NCBI GenBank assembly: GCA_024280115.1
Contig: JAJRQT010000045.1
Location: 1-64,000, forward strand
DNA from: Bacteroidota bacterium
GTDB lineage: Bacteria > Bacteroidota > Bacteroidia > Cytophagales > Cyclobacteriaceae
DNA length: 64,000 nt
Direction: 5' to 3'
In this document: piece by piece, positions 34,829-42,314 of the stretch
How the letters are laid out: the number at the start of each line of letters is the position of its first letter
How positions within the stretch are numbered: the stretch's first letter is position 1
Translations under genes and position numbers: made by a program
Notes under the pieces: generated by a model
Databases searched by the model: none
What the model was told of the DNA's origin: nothing
Seen by the model: only the letters and a program-made list of their open reading frames with translations

Positions 34829-34834
34829 ATTCAT

Positions 34835-35130
34835 CAAGTGAGAGATAAAAGGCTGGGAGTACAATTCCGGATTATGATTGAAAACTTGTGAACAAGATGT
34901 GAAGGAACCGAAGCCGCAAGGTGGAAGTGTGAAACGGGTCAAACCGCAGAAATGTCGAAGTTCATCATTCGAAGCTTAAAGGTTGAGAAAGAAGGGTTTT
35001 TAATCTAAGGTTATGATCTCGGGCAACTGGGTGAAAAGTCATAATAACTGTAGCTTGGCGCGAATTGAAGACCACGGTCGTCTCTTCGTGAAGCGGGAAA
35101 ATATTCGAACAGAATGTCTTCCCGCTTTTG
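34835..35130 (+). ncRNA. Putative structured non-coding RNA, unit A
   Basis: About 296 nt from just after the promoter at 34798-34828 to the terminator ending near 35130. It is not coding in any frame that makes sense. It shares with unit B (35553-35842) a 5' block (CAAGTGAGAGATAAAAGGC), a middle block around GTGGA and CAAACCGC, and a 3' block at about 35022-35056 (GGCAACTGGGTGAA, then CTTGGC). Internal pairings include CTGG/CCGG near 34853-34870 and TCGAA/TTCGA near 34956-34972. Conserved order, equal length and matching control signals argue for a real RNA. It does not fit RNase P, tmRNA, 6S or SRP RNA as far as those motifs can be judged by eye. Confidence 0.65.
35091..35130 (+). terminator. 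Intrinsic terminator of unit A
   Basis: AAGCGGGAA (35091-35099) pairs perfectly with TTCCCGCTT (35119-35127), with an extra inner ATTC/GAAT pairing, followed by TTTTGTTTT. Confidence 0.85.
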
Positions 35131-35134
35131 TTTT

Positions 35135-35510
35135 ATAACGGTGCTATTTCATCTGTCCATTTTTTTCCCAGATTTTAGACTTGATCCAGTAATTGCCGGA
35201 TTTATTCCGGCATCTGTTGGCGATCAATCTCCCATAATCCAAGCTATTGGAAAAGCATGTAAATTCCATGGAATATTAAGAAGGACGAGGCTGTTGAATT
35301 TTGCTATTTGGGCCTGGCTATTCAGGCTACTACCAAACGCAAACAGTCCCCGGAATAAATCCGGGGATTATGAAGCTACACACAGGTGGTCTCGTCTTGT
35401 AATGTTGACATTTTGTGGAAAACTCCTATACACTTATGGAAAACATGTTAATATCTCATGGGATAACGTAATATTTTATGTGTATAAACTGTGTAAAACA
35501 TAGTGCCAAA
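35135..35510. other. Spacer between RNA units A and B with hairpins
   Basis: This 376-bp stretch holds several short perfect stems: TGCCGGA/TCCGGCA near 35192-35211, GCCTG/CAGGC near 35311-35327, and TCCCCGG/CCGGGGA near 35346-35368. AGACGAG-type arms lie near 35283 and 35392. A 129-codon open frame crosses it (35114-35503) but starts inside the unit A terminator and reads through the hairpins, so it is not called a gene. The hairpins may be remains of a small mobile element. Confidence 0.45.
35414..35498 (+). repeat. Cluster of DnaA-box-type 9-mers, right
   Basis: TGTGGAAAA (35414-35422), TGTGTATAA (35479-35487) and TGTGTAAAA (35490-35498) all fit the reverse complement of TTWTNCACA exactly and share the orientation of the left cluster. 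TATGGAAAA at 35435 matches 8 of 9. The cluster ends 15 bp before the promoter of unit B, as the left cluster precedes that of unit A. Confidence 0.65.
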
Positions 35511-35513
35511 TTA

Positions 35514-35545
35514 TTTGGGAGATAAAAGCAGATCACCTACTTTTA
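35514..35545 (+). promoter_or_regulatory. Promoter of non-coding RNA unit B
   Basis: TTTG (35514-35517), a 20-bp spacer and TACTTTTA (35538-35545) match the Bacteroidota promoter with one mismatch. Spacing and distance to the RNA start equal those of unit A. Confidence 0.6.
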
Positions 35546-35552
35546 GCATTAC

Positions 35553-35842
35553 CAAGTAAGGGATAAAAGGCCGGAATTAAAGCGCCGGGCAATTGACAAA
35601 ATTTGGAATTCAGTGTGTTAATGTTCATCGCACGCGAGAGCGGTGGATGAAAAGGTTACTACCTCAAACGCGCAATGTTTCCACAGAAGAAATTGAAAAA
35701 TTGAACCTGAATGTGTTGTTATTTGTTTGATTTTCAGGCAACTGGGATGAAGTCCATAACAGTAACTTGGCATGATTCAGCAACTACGGTTTCTGGAGAA
35801 TGGAGCGGAAAAATATCTGACCGGATTATTTTTCCGCTTTTT
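35553..35842 (+). ncRNA. Putative structured non-coding RNA, unit B
   Basis: About 290 nt, a diverged paralogue of unit A. Shared blocks are CAAGTAAGGGATAAAAGGCC at the 5' end, GTGGATGAAA in the middle, and GGCAACTGGGATGAAGTC with AACTTGGCATGATTCAG near the 3' end. A stem CCGG(N10)CCGG lies at about 35571-35588. Between the blocks the sequence has drifted well below half identity while length and order are kept, which suggests selection on structure. It ends with its own terminator. It is convergent with the PQQ dehydrogenase gene, whose stop lies about 30 bp beyond. Confidence 0.65.
35804..35842 (+). terminator. Intrinsic terminator of unit B
   Basis: AGCGGAAAAATA (35804-35815) pairs perfectly with TATTTTTCCGCT (35827-35838) around an 11-nt loop and is followed by five T. 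Confidence 0.88.
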
Positions 35843-35873
35843 GCTTTTAGAAGTTCGCTATTTTTAATTGATA

Positions 35874-38018
35874 CTAAGGCAACGAAAAGGCTATATAGCT
35901 ATCCCCTGGTTTTGTACCCATTTTTCCCCCTCCGCATGCAATGACGACATATTGCTTTCCATCAACTTCGTATGTTGCCGGAGTGGCATATCCCCCGGCA
36001 GGTAGTTTGTATTTCCAAAGTTCCTCTCCGGTTGTTTGGTCAAACACTCTGAAATGTTCGTCTTTAGAAGCTCCAATGAATAATAATCCACTTTCAGTTA
36101 ATATTGGCCCGCCGTAATTTTCCGTACCGGTTTTTGGAATGCCTTTTTCTGATAGTTCTTCAATTTCTCCCAATGGCACCTGCCATAAAATTTCACCTTT
36201 GTTTAGATCAATCGCATTCAATGTGCCCCATGGCGGTTTCATAGCAGGGTAGCCAAAAGGGTCGAAAAATCTATTGTATCCGGTATGAGTAAATGGCACA
36301 ATTCCTTTATTGTCATCTATCCCAACAGAGTGAGGGTCCATGGTTTCTTGTTTGCCCGCAATAAAGTCCATCACTGCTTTAATCCTTTTTTCTCCAATAT
36401 GATTCCAACTCGGCATGAAGTTTTTACCGTTTGAAATGATCTCCTTTATTTCTTTATCCTTGTATTTGTTGGTAATTCCCCTAAGCGTTGGGTAGGTTCC
36501 CGTGATATCACCTTTCATATCTTGTCCATGGCACATGGCACAGTTTGCCAGATAGGTTGATTCTCCGAGACTTACAGGATTTTCTGATGTTAGAGGATTG
36601 AGATCTATCATGGTAAGTATCCATGCCATTTCGTTTGCATTTGTATAAAGTATTTTTGATTTCGGATCGAAGGCGGAACCACCCCATTCGCCACCCCCGT
36701 CAAATCCCGGGTAGATGACAGTTCCCTGTTTGCTCGGAGGAATAAATTGTTCTCCTGTTCGAACATTGGCAAGAATCCCGGCGATGTAATTATGCGATTC
36801 CGGGCTGATATCAGTTATGTTTTCCATGGTCAGTTGCTGACCACAAAATGGTGGAGGTTTAGTAGGAAATGGTTGAGTAGGCCAGGCTTCTTCACCTTCC
36901 AGGTCTGTAGGTTTCACAGGACGCTCTTCGATGGGGAATAATGGTTTCCCTGTTTCCCGATCGAATAGAAAGATGAAACCGGATTTGGCCACCTGGGCAA
37001 CAGCATCGATTTCTTTTCCATCGTGGACGACAGTAATAAGATTTGGTGGTGAGGGAAGATCCCGGTCCCAGAGATCGTGATGAACTGTTTGAAAATGCCA
37101 GATCCTTTCTCCTGTTTTTACATCCAGAGCCAACAGACAATTAGCAAATAAATTTGCTCCTTTTCGGTTGCCACCATAAAAGTCATAGGAGGCAGATCCT
37201 GTCGGTACGAACAAAATCCCACGTTGCTCATCAAGTGCAAATCCAGCCCAGGAATTTACGCCTCCAATTGATTTGTAAGCATCCTTTGGCCATGTTTCAT
37301 ACCCAAATTCGCCCGGTTTTGGAATGGTACGGAAGGTCCAACGGACTTTTCCTGTTCTCACATCGTAGGCTCTGATATATCCTGGTGCTGCCAGGGCGCC
37401 TTCCGATACAGCCGTTCCCATTATCAGGAGATCTTTGAATATTATTCCGGGCGTCCTGGAAACAACATATAGATTTTGCGCCCATTCCCCAAGTTTAGAC
37501 TTTAGTGAGGCTCTTCCAAAAATCCCAAATGTTTGAATGGGGTAACCAGTATCAGCATTCAGTGCAAAAAGATATGGGCCTGCTGTAAAAAATATTCTTT
37601 TATCATTGCCGTCTTCCCAATAGACCACACCGCGGCTTACATGCATTGATATTTTGGCGATGGCAGCTGGGTCATATAACCATTTCTGTTTGCCGGTTGC
37701 TGCATCAATAGCAAAAACTTTTAATTTTGGTGTTGATCCATACATAATCCCGTCAATGATTATCGGGTTGCATTGTATTTGTGTGTTGCTCCTTGAATCG
37801 GTATCTCCTGTTTTATATTCCCATGCTACTTTCAACTGATCAACATTATCTCTGTTGATTTGAGAAAGGGGAGAATAGTGGCTGTTGTGTTTATCTCCCA
37901 GATAAATTGGCCAGTTTTTCCCGGTTTTGAATTTTGGATTTTCTTTTTCTGAACATGAATAAATTCCAAGGAAACTAAAGATTAGTGCAAATAAAAAAAG
38001 ACGGTGATATGTAGGCAT
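35874..38018 (-). CDS. PQQ-dependent dehydrogenase with inserted cytochrome c domain, lipoprotein
   Basis: 714 residues. The N-terminus ends in the lipobox IYSC (about residue 22), so it is a lipoprotein. The bulk is an eight-bladed quinoprotein propeller: NWPIYLGDKHNSHYSPLSQIN, KVAWEYKTGDTD, QCNPIIIDGIMYGSTPKLKVFAIDA read in pieces, KTGERIWHFQTVHHDLWDRDLP and the closing YVVIACGGGKMG. A c-type cytochrome is inserted late in the propeller (LANCAMCHGQDMKG, about residue 500). This layout fits membrane-type glucose/polyol dehydrogenases that pass electrons from PQQ to haem. Substrate unknown. It is the last gene of the catabolic run, 28 bp after the kinase. Confidence 0.88.
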   Translation of the reverse strand: MPTYHRLFLFALIFSFLGIYSCSEKENPKFKTGKNWPIYLGDKHNSHYSPLSQINRDNVDQLKVAWEYKTGDTDSRSNTQIQCNPIIIDGIMYGSTPKLKVFAIDAATGKQKWLYDPAAIAKISMHVSRGVVYWEDGNDKRIFFTAGPYLFALNADTGYPIQTFGIFGRASLKSKLGEWAQNLYVVSRTPGIIFKDLLIMGTAVSEGALAAPGYIRAYDVRTGKVRWTFRTIPKPGEFGYETWPKDAYKSIGGVNSWAGFALDEQRGILFVPTGSASYDFYGGNRKGANLFANCLLALDVKTGERIWHFQTVHHDLWDRDLPSPPNLITVVHDGKEIDAVAQVAKSGFIFLFDRETGKPLFPIEERPVKPTDLEGEEAWPTQPFPTKPPPFCGQQLTMENITDISPESHNYIAGILANVRTGEQFIPPSKQGTVIYPGFDGGGEWGGSAFDPKSKILYTNANEMAWILTMIDLNPLTSENPVSLGESTYLANCAMCHGQDMKGDITGTYPTLRGITNKYKDKEIKEIISNGKNFMPSWNHIGEKRIKAVMDFIAGKQETMDPHSVGIDDNKGIVPFTHTGYNRFFDPFGYPAMKPPWGTLNAIDLNKGEILWQVPLGEIEELSEKGIPKTGTENYGGPILTESGLLFIGASKDEHFRVFDQTTGEELWKYKLPAGGYATPATYEVDGKQYVVIACGGGKMGTKPGDSYIAFSLP

Positions 38019-38046
38019 AAAAAAAAGTTTAACTATTATATGTTAA

Positions 38047-39171
38047 TTATTTCGATTCGTCAATCCAATTTGTTAAGTATTCTTTTAGTTCGTTGAAAGT
38101 ACAACTTTTCCCATTTTGAACATAGGCCCCACTGTTGGCCATGGCGATAAGCATTGACTCTTCGATATCGAGACTAAGAAGTTGACCGAGGCAATAACCG
38201 GCATTGAAATTGTCTCCGCCTCCGGTTGAAATTTTCGGATGCTCTACAAATCTCCCGGCTATTTCAGAAATGCCACTATTATTTATAGAAATTGAACGGT
38301 CAGTAGGGTGTATCAATAAATTCCAAACTTGAATGTTGCTAAAAATATATTTGCCTTTCTCGATGAGTGATATGCCTTCCTCCAATGTTTGATTGATCCT
38401 ATTCAAACATGAATACAACTTTTCAGCTTCATTTTCATTGAGTCCGAGCGTTACTTTCCCGAATTTAGCATAACCTCCGATTACCTCCAACGCTTCTTGG
38501 ATTTCTCCATCCGATCTTCTTGATGGATCCGCGATATCAAAAAAGAAATGGTAATTGGAGTTGCCGGTATTCGCAATGATCTCTTCTAATATTCCTTTCC
38601 AAATGTCAGTGGAAAATGGTAGGTTACACCAGTCCACCAGGGCCACCAATGAGCTCCATTTTATTTTTGTAGATAAAGACTCAAATCCAGCCTCTTTTTT
38701 TACGTATTCCCAATCGAGGTTTTTAAATGGGCCAACTTCTGATAAAATTATTTTTCCATCATGGAATTCCAATGCATTGGTCAGCGCTGAATTACCTAAT
38801 GATAAAAGCTCTACGTTTTCGTGGATATCATGGAATACCATATTTATGGTTGGTTTGCCAAAATTTCCAATGCATGAAGTTTTGAATCCTAATGATCCCA
38901 ATGCGTGAGCCATAATCGGTGCATTGCCTCCAAGCTTGGTTTCCTGGGTGATTATCTCTACTTGTCCGCTTTTCCCGGCAGCTTTACTAAGGTGATCAGA
39001 AAAGTCCTTAATGTTCGTAAAATATTCAGGACCGTTTGTGGTTTGAGTTTTAACTGCCCGTTGTATAAAATCAATGTATCCATCCAGTCCGATAAATGTG
39101 TTTACATTTAATGATTCCGGGGAGATATTATTTAACTTATTGAGGGTTTCTGTTATAAAGTGTTTGTTCAT
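38047..39171 (-). CDS. PfkB-family sugar kinase
   Basis: 374 residues, somewhat longer than usual (300-340). Ribokinase-type features: FIGLDGYIDFIQRA near the N-terminus, LGGNAPIMAHALGSLGF (substrate Gly-Gly-Asn), LGLNENEAEKLYSC and ISTGGGDNFNAGYCLGQLL with the catalytic Asp in GGDNFNAG. The sugar phosphorylated is unknown. It is cytosolic, unlike its exported neighbours, so it would act on the imported product of the pathway. It lies 50 bp after the ceramidase-like gene and 28 bp before the PQQ dehydrogenase. Confidence 0.85.
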   Translation of the reverse strand: MNKHFITETLNKLNNISPESLNVNTFIGLDGYIDFIQRAVKTQTTNGPEYFTNIKDFSDHLSKAAGKSGQVEIITQETKLGGNAPIMAHALGSLGFKTSCIGNFGKPTINMVFHDIHENVELLSLGNSALTNALEFHDGKIILSEVGPFKNLDWEYVKKEAGFESLSTKIKWSSLVALVDWCNLPFSTDIWKGILEEIIANTGNSNYHFFFDIADPSRRSDGEIQEALEVIGGYAKFGKVTLGLNENEAEKLYSCLNRINQTLEEGISLIEKGKYIFSNIQVWNLLIHPTDRSISINNSGISEIAGRFVEHPKISTGGGDNFNAGYCLGQLLSLDIEESMLIAMANSGAYVQNGKSCTFNELKEYLTNWIDESK

Positions 39172-39221
39172 CTTTAATTCCGCAGAAAAAAAACTTTAAA
39201 ATAATTTGCTCTAAGTTGGTT

Positions 39222-40598
39222 TTATTCTAAAACCATATCAATTGCTTTCAAAAGCACTTGCTCTACATCAGGAGAAACGCTCGATGCCCTTTCGCTCGAT
39301 TCATACCCTCCCTGACTGTAAGCAATTTCGGTGCATACATATCCCGGACCATACTCTTCATAAGCAGCAGTGCAAATATGTTGACCGGGCTTCATTTTCT
39401 GGGCGGCCAATTGAAATTCAATAAAAGCTTCACCTGGTAGATTTAGTAATTGCACATCACCAATTTTTAGAGCTGATACATTTGCCTTGTGGCCTGAATC
39501 AGTTCTGATGAGCCATGCCAGTTGTTTCGCGGCAGTAAACCTTTTCAAAGAATCCAAAGATTTATCGGACAGCTTAGCCAATAGTTCATCTTTTACCAGG
39601 TGCTTTCCCAGGGGGAGTAAAACTTCGATGTTTTTCCAGCTTATATCTGAAGATTGTACAGGAGTTTTTATTGTTGACTCCCAAGCTTGTAACATACCTT
39701 TTTCCATACGGCTTGCCAATACAAATCTACGTTCATCAGATCCATCATTATATTTGCCGGCTGCAATGTTGCCGGCTGCACCGGTAAAGTAAATATTAGG
39801 AACACCCAGCAATTCTTCTCTATTTTCTCTGGCGATTCCTACAAAGTCAGAAGTCACATCACCTTTGCCATAGTGACTCATAGGATGTGTAGCATAATAA
39901 TTTAGCACAACTATTGGCTTGTTTTCATTCCAAAAGCTAACACATTTCAGCCATGGATCGATTAAGCCTTCCGGGGCTGCAATAGCTGCAGAATCCCTTG
40001 TACTGCTATACCTGACAATTTTTACTTGCCCATCTTCACCAAGAATTCTACGGTTTGAGGCTACTTTTTCTACTTTTGCTTCTCCAAATCCCAAGTGCGA
40101 AACAGGCCGCGCATTTTTCATGGCAATATGGATAGACCTGACTACCGTTTTAATAATATTTTGTGAAACAAGTGTGTCGTACCGCCATCCCCCTAATCCA
40201 TAATTTTCAAGAATTCTTGCAGTTGTGAAATCATTACGCCGACCATCATGTTGATGTAGAGCATGGACAGAAATTCGATCAATGGTGGTGCCAACAGCTT
40301 TAGCCAGACTTTCCCGCCATGCGTCCTGCCCTTCATTGGCAATGCCAATCCAGTCCACAGCACACAATACGATCGGTTTCTCGTCAGATAAAATGACAAT
40401 ACCTTTGGCATAAAGAGAATCAACAATCGACCTGGTTTTGGCATAGGCAACCGGACTACCGATTGGTGGGGTAACATTGACCTTGAAAACTCCAACTTTC
40501 AATGAGCTGGAACTGGTATTACATTGGGTGGTCGTCAGGATCAAAGTGCCCAATAGCCACAGAAGGATAAATGTTTGTGATTTGAATATGTTCTTCAT
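39222..40598 (-). CDS. Neutral/alkaline ceramidase N-terminal-like hydrolase, lipoprotein
   Basis: 458 residues with a lipoprotein signal ending TTTQC (about residue 26). The rest matches the catalytic N-terminal domain of neutral ceramidase: VGVFKVNVTPPIGSPV, ALHQHDGRRND (Zn-type His), NYYATHPMSHYGKGDVTSDFVG and FTGAAGNIAAGKYND. Full ceramidases are about 700 residues with an extra immunoglobulin-like domain, absent here. In glycan loci such short homologues are common and may act on N-acyl sugars or other amides rather than ceramide. It follows the DegT-like gene after a strong hairpin. Confidence 0.83.
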   Translation of the reverse strand: MKNIFKSQTFILLWLLGTLILTTTQCNTSSSSLKVGVFKVNVTPPIGSPVAYAKTRSIVDSLYAKGIVILSDEKPIVLCAVDWIGIANEGQDAWRESLAKAVGTTIDRISVHALHQHDGRRNDFTTARILENYGLGGWRYDTLVSQNIIKTVVRSIHIAMKNARPVSHLGFGEAKVEKVASNRRILGEDGQVKIVRYSSTRDSAAIAAPEGLIDPWLKCVSFWNENKPIVVLNYYATHPMSHYGKGDVTSDFVGIARENREELLGVPNIYFTGAAGNIAAGKYNDGSDERRFVLASRMEKGMLQAWESTIKTPVQSSDISWKNIEVLLPLGKHLVKDELLAKLSDKSLDSLKRFTAAKQLAWLIRTDSGHKANVSALKIGDVQLLNLPGEAFIEFQLAAQKMKPGQHICTAAYEEYGPGYVCTEIAYSQGGYESSERASSVSPDVEQVLLKAIDMVLE

Positions 40599-40612
40599 TT
40601 ATTTTGGAAATA

Positions 40613-40662
40613 ATATAAAAAAAATTGGATAGTAGATGCGTAATATTTTACGCATCTACTAT
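40613..40662 (-). terminator. 15-bp perfect hairpin with T-tract between DegT-like and ceramidase-like genes
   Basis: ATAGTAGATGCGTAA (40629-40643) and its exact complement (40648-40662) form a 15-bp stem with a 4-nt loop. On the minus strand a run of eight T follows about four bases later. It lies within the run of same-strand genes, so it should cause partial termination or protect the upstream message from decay. Confidence 0.75.
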
Positions 40663-40665
40663 TTA

Positions 40666-42030
40666 TTAAATTTTATCCAACTGGTCCCGGTTTTCATAAA
40701 CTTTGCCAAGTGCATTGATGATATCATCCATGTCATCCTGTGTGCCTAAAAGTGGTCCAGATGCCCATAACATCACCATTTCTTCATCGCAAACGATATC
40801 GCAATTAGGGCATGCCATTTCTTCTTTAAACTGCTTAAGCCTTTGTGATGTGTACATTTTTTTATATACATTTCTGGTAAGGATATTATCAACCCAGGGC
40901 TCTTTATGCAAACCATTTTTAATGTATGGGCTCAGGTTTATGCCTTCAGCAGCCAGTGCTTTTAAATATTTACTGCGATCAACATTGTTATGCTGCTTTT
41001 TATCATAATTTACTGTATAGAGATAAAAAGAACCTTCTTCTGTACCATCATACAACTTTTGTGGAGTAATTCCCGGAATATCTTTGATTTTTGATGTTAA
41101 ATACCGGGCATTTTTGTTCCGGGTATAATGGCGATCCATTACAGTGGGCAATTGTCCTAATAATATGGCCCCCTCAAATTCATTCATACGGTACTTCGGA
41201 CCAATGGTCTCTGTACGGCCGTATTTGGAAGTTCCATGATTTTGAACTGTGTAACATCTTTCCATGAGTTCTTCGTTGTTACTCACAATACTGCCACCTT
41301 CCCCACATGCGAGCACTTTGGACGACTGGTGACTAAAACATCCTAAATCTCCGATTGTCCCGAGCATTTGACCTTTGTACTTTGCAAAGTGGGCCTGGGC
41401 GGAGTCTTCGATCACCAGCAGATTGTGTTTTTTGGCAATTTGCATAATCCTTTCCATGTTAGCAGGTAGTCCGCACATATGCACGGGCATGATGGCCTTT
41501 GTGTTCGGAGTGATTCTCCGTTCGACATCGTCCGGATCGATCTGGAAAGAAAGGCGATCGATATCGGCCAAAACCGGGAGAGCACGTGCTGACAATATGG
41601 CTGAGATCGTACCCGGGTCCGTATATGGAGAAGTGATTATTTCATCACCAGGTCCCAATCCGAGTGCCTCTACTGATGTGTGGAGGGCCTGCGTGCCAGA
41701 ACCGACAGCAACGCAGCGTTTGACACCTATCATTTCAGCGTATTTTTTCTCGAAGGTAGGAACTGTGCCATTTTTGGATTGAATTCTGCACCAAATTCCG
41801 CTTTCAGTTGTTTTTGTAATTTCGTCCAACACATTCTGATCCTTATATGGCCATTCTGGCCATTTTTTGTTACTCCGGACTGGTGTGCCTCCCAGTGCTG
41901 CTAACTTGCCGGATTGTGAACTGCCGTGAATATTAAAAGCATATGTGGGTGCAATCTGGCTTGCTGCTATGGCTCCGGCGGCGGTGGTTTTCACGAATTG
42001 ACGCCTGGTAAAATGATGATTATTTTTCAT
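40666..42030 (-). CDS. Tat-exported DegT/DnrJ/EryC1-type aminotransferase-like protein
   Basis: 454 residues. FTRRQFVKTTAAGAIAAS is a twin-arginine signal, so a PLP-fold enzyme appears to be exported, which is unusual. The fold is clearly DegT: AVGSGTQALHTSVEALGLGPGDEII in pieces, VIEDSAQAHFA (PLP Asp and Gln) and SHQSSKVLACGEGG with the Schiff-base lysine intact. Export in folded form would bring PLP along. It may transaminate or otherwise bind keto-sugars made by the periplasmic dehydrogenase. It lies 284 bp from the nitrilase-like gene, a gap occupied by a MITE-like element. Confidence 0.85.
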   Translation of the reverse strand: MKNNHHFTRRQFVKTTAAGAIAASQIAPTYAFNIHGSSQSGKLAALGGTPVRSNKKWPEWPYKDQNVLDEITKTTESGIWCRIQSKNGTVPTFEKKYAEMIGVKRCVAVGSGTQALHTSVEALGLGPGDEIITSPYTDPGTISAILSARALPVLADIDRLSFQIDPDDVERRITPNTKAIMPVHMCGLPANMERIMQIAKKHNLLVIEDSAQAHFAKYKGQMLGTIGDLGCFSHQSSKVLACGEGGSIVSNNEELMERCYTVQNHGTSKYGRTETIGPKYRMNEFEGAILLGQLPTVMDRHYTRNKNARYLTSKIKDIPGITPQKLYDGTEEGSFYLYTVNYDKKQHNNVDRSKYLKALAAEGINLSPYIKNGLHKEPWVDNILTRNVYKKMYTSQRLKQFKEEMACPNCDIVCDEEMVMLWASGPLLGTQDDMDDIINALGKVYENRDQLDKI

Positions 42031-42146
42031 GAGATGGGCAGATTTATAATGTGAAATATACAGTAAATTTTTCAGATTTAATATATCTATATACGTGGCG
42101 ATTTAAAAGTTTATTTTTCAGAAAAATAAAAAAAATATAATTTATC

Positions 42147-42307
42147 AGTCCACTCCGAAAAGTCGGTATTCATTGATTTTCAACTATTCTACCTCTGACC
42201 CCTAAAGCCTGCCTGTCCGGTAGTCAGGGGGAAGCCGTTGAAAATCAACGAATACTGACAAGTCCCCTTCAGGGGATTTAGGGGTGTTATACTTTTCTGA
42301 GTGAACT
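42147..42307. mobile_element. MITE-like element with 17-bp terminal inverted repeats
   Basis: The ends AGTCCACTCCGAAAAGT (42147-42163) and ACTTTTCTGAGTGAACT (42291-42307) are inverted repeats with two mismatches. Directly inside, GTATTCATTGATTTTCAAC (42166-42184) and GTTGAAAATCAACGAATAC (42238-42256) pair with one mismatch. The centre holds CCCCTAAA / TTTAGGGG arms and a CCCCTTCAGGGG hairpin. The 161-bp unit has no coding capacity, as expected of a non-autonomous transposon or palindromic repeat. No target-site duplication was clear. It separates the nitrilase-like and DegT-like genes. Confidence 0.75.
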
Positions 42308-42314
42308 CACTTGT

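Larger units (their letters stand above)
34622..34834. other. Leader part of the long gene-free region
   Basis: This stretch after the operon end contains the repeated 9-mers at 34697-34749, a very A/T-rich run (34805-34826) and the promoter of non-coding unit A. A short weak stem (CTG..CAG near 34631) could end the preceding operon but has no clear T-tract. Confidence 0.5.

Noticed and set aside
34604-34942. Minus-strand ORF of 112 codons
   Set aside because: It overlaps the end of the cytochrome gene, the 9-mer cluster and the promoter of RNA unit A, and its product has a low-complexity look (many Tyr/Ile/Thr) with no domain.
35114-35503. Plus-strand ORF of 129 codons
   Set aside because: It begins inside the terminator of RNA unit A and crosses several perfect hairpins; the translation shows no fold or family.
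34622-35873. Chromosomal replication origin
   Set aside because: The DnaA-box-type 9-mers and the A/T-rich run are suggestive, but flanking genes converge on the region (plus on the left, minus on the right), the opposite of the usual pattern around an origin, and no origin-linked genes are near. It is kept only as a question within a finding.
40666-42030. Second KdnA (Kdo8N aminotransferase)
   Set aside because: It shares only the general DegT fold with kdnA, lacks the MPGMEIFG-type start, and carries a Tat signal, so a Kdo role is unlikely.
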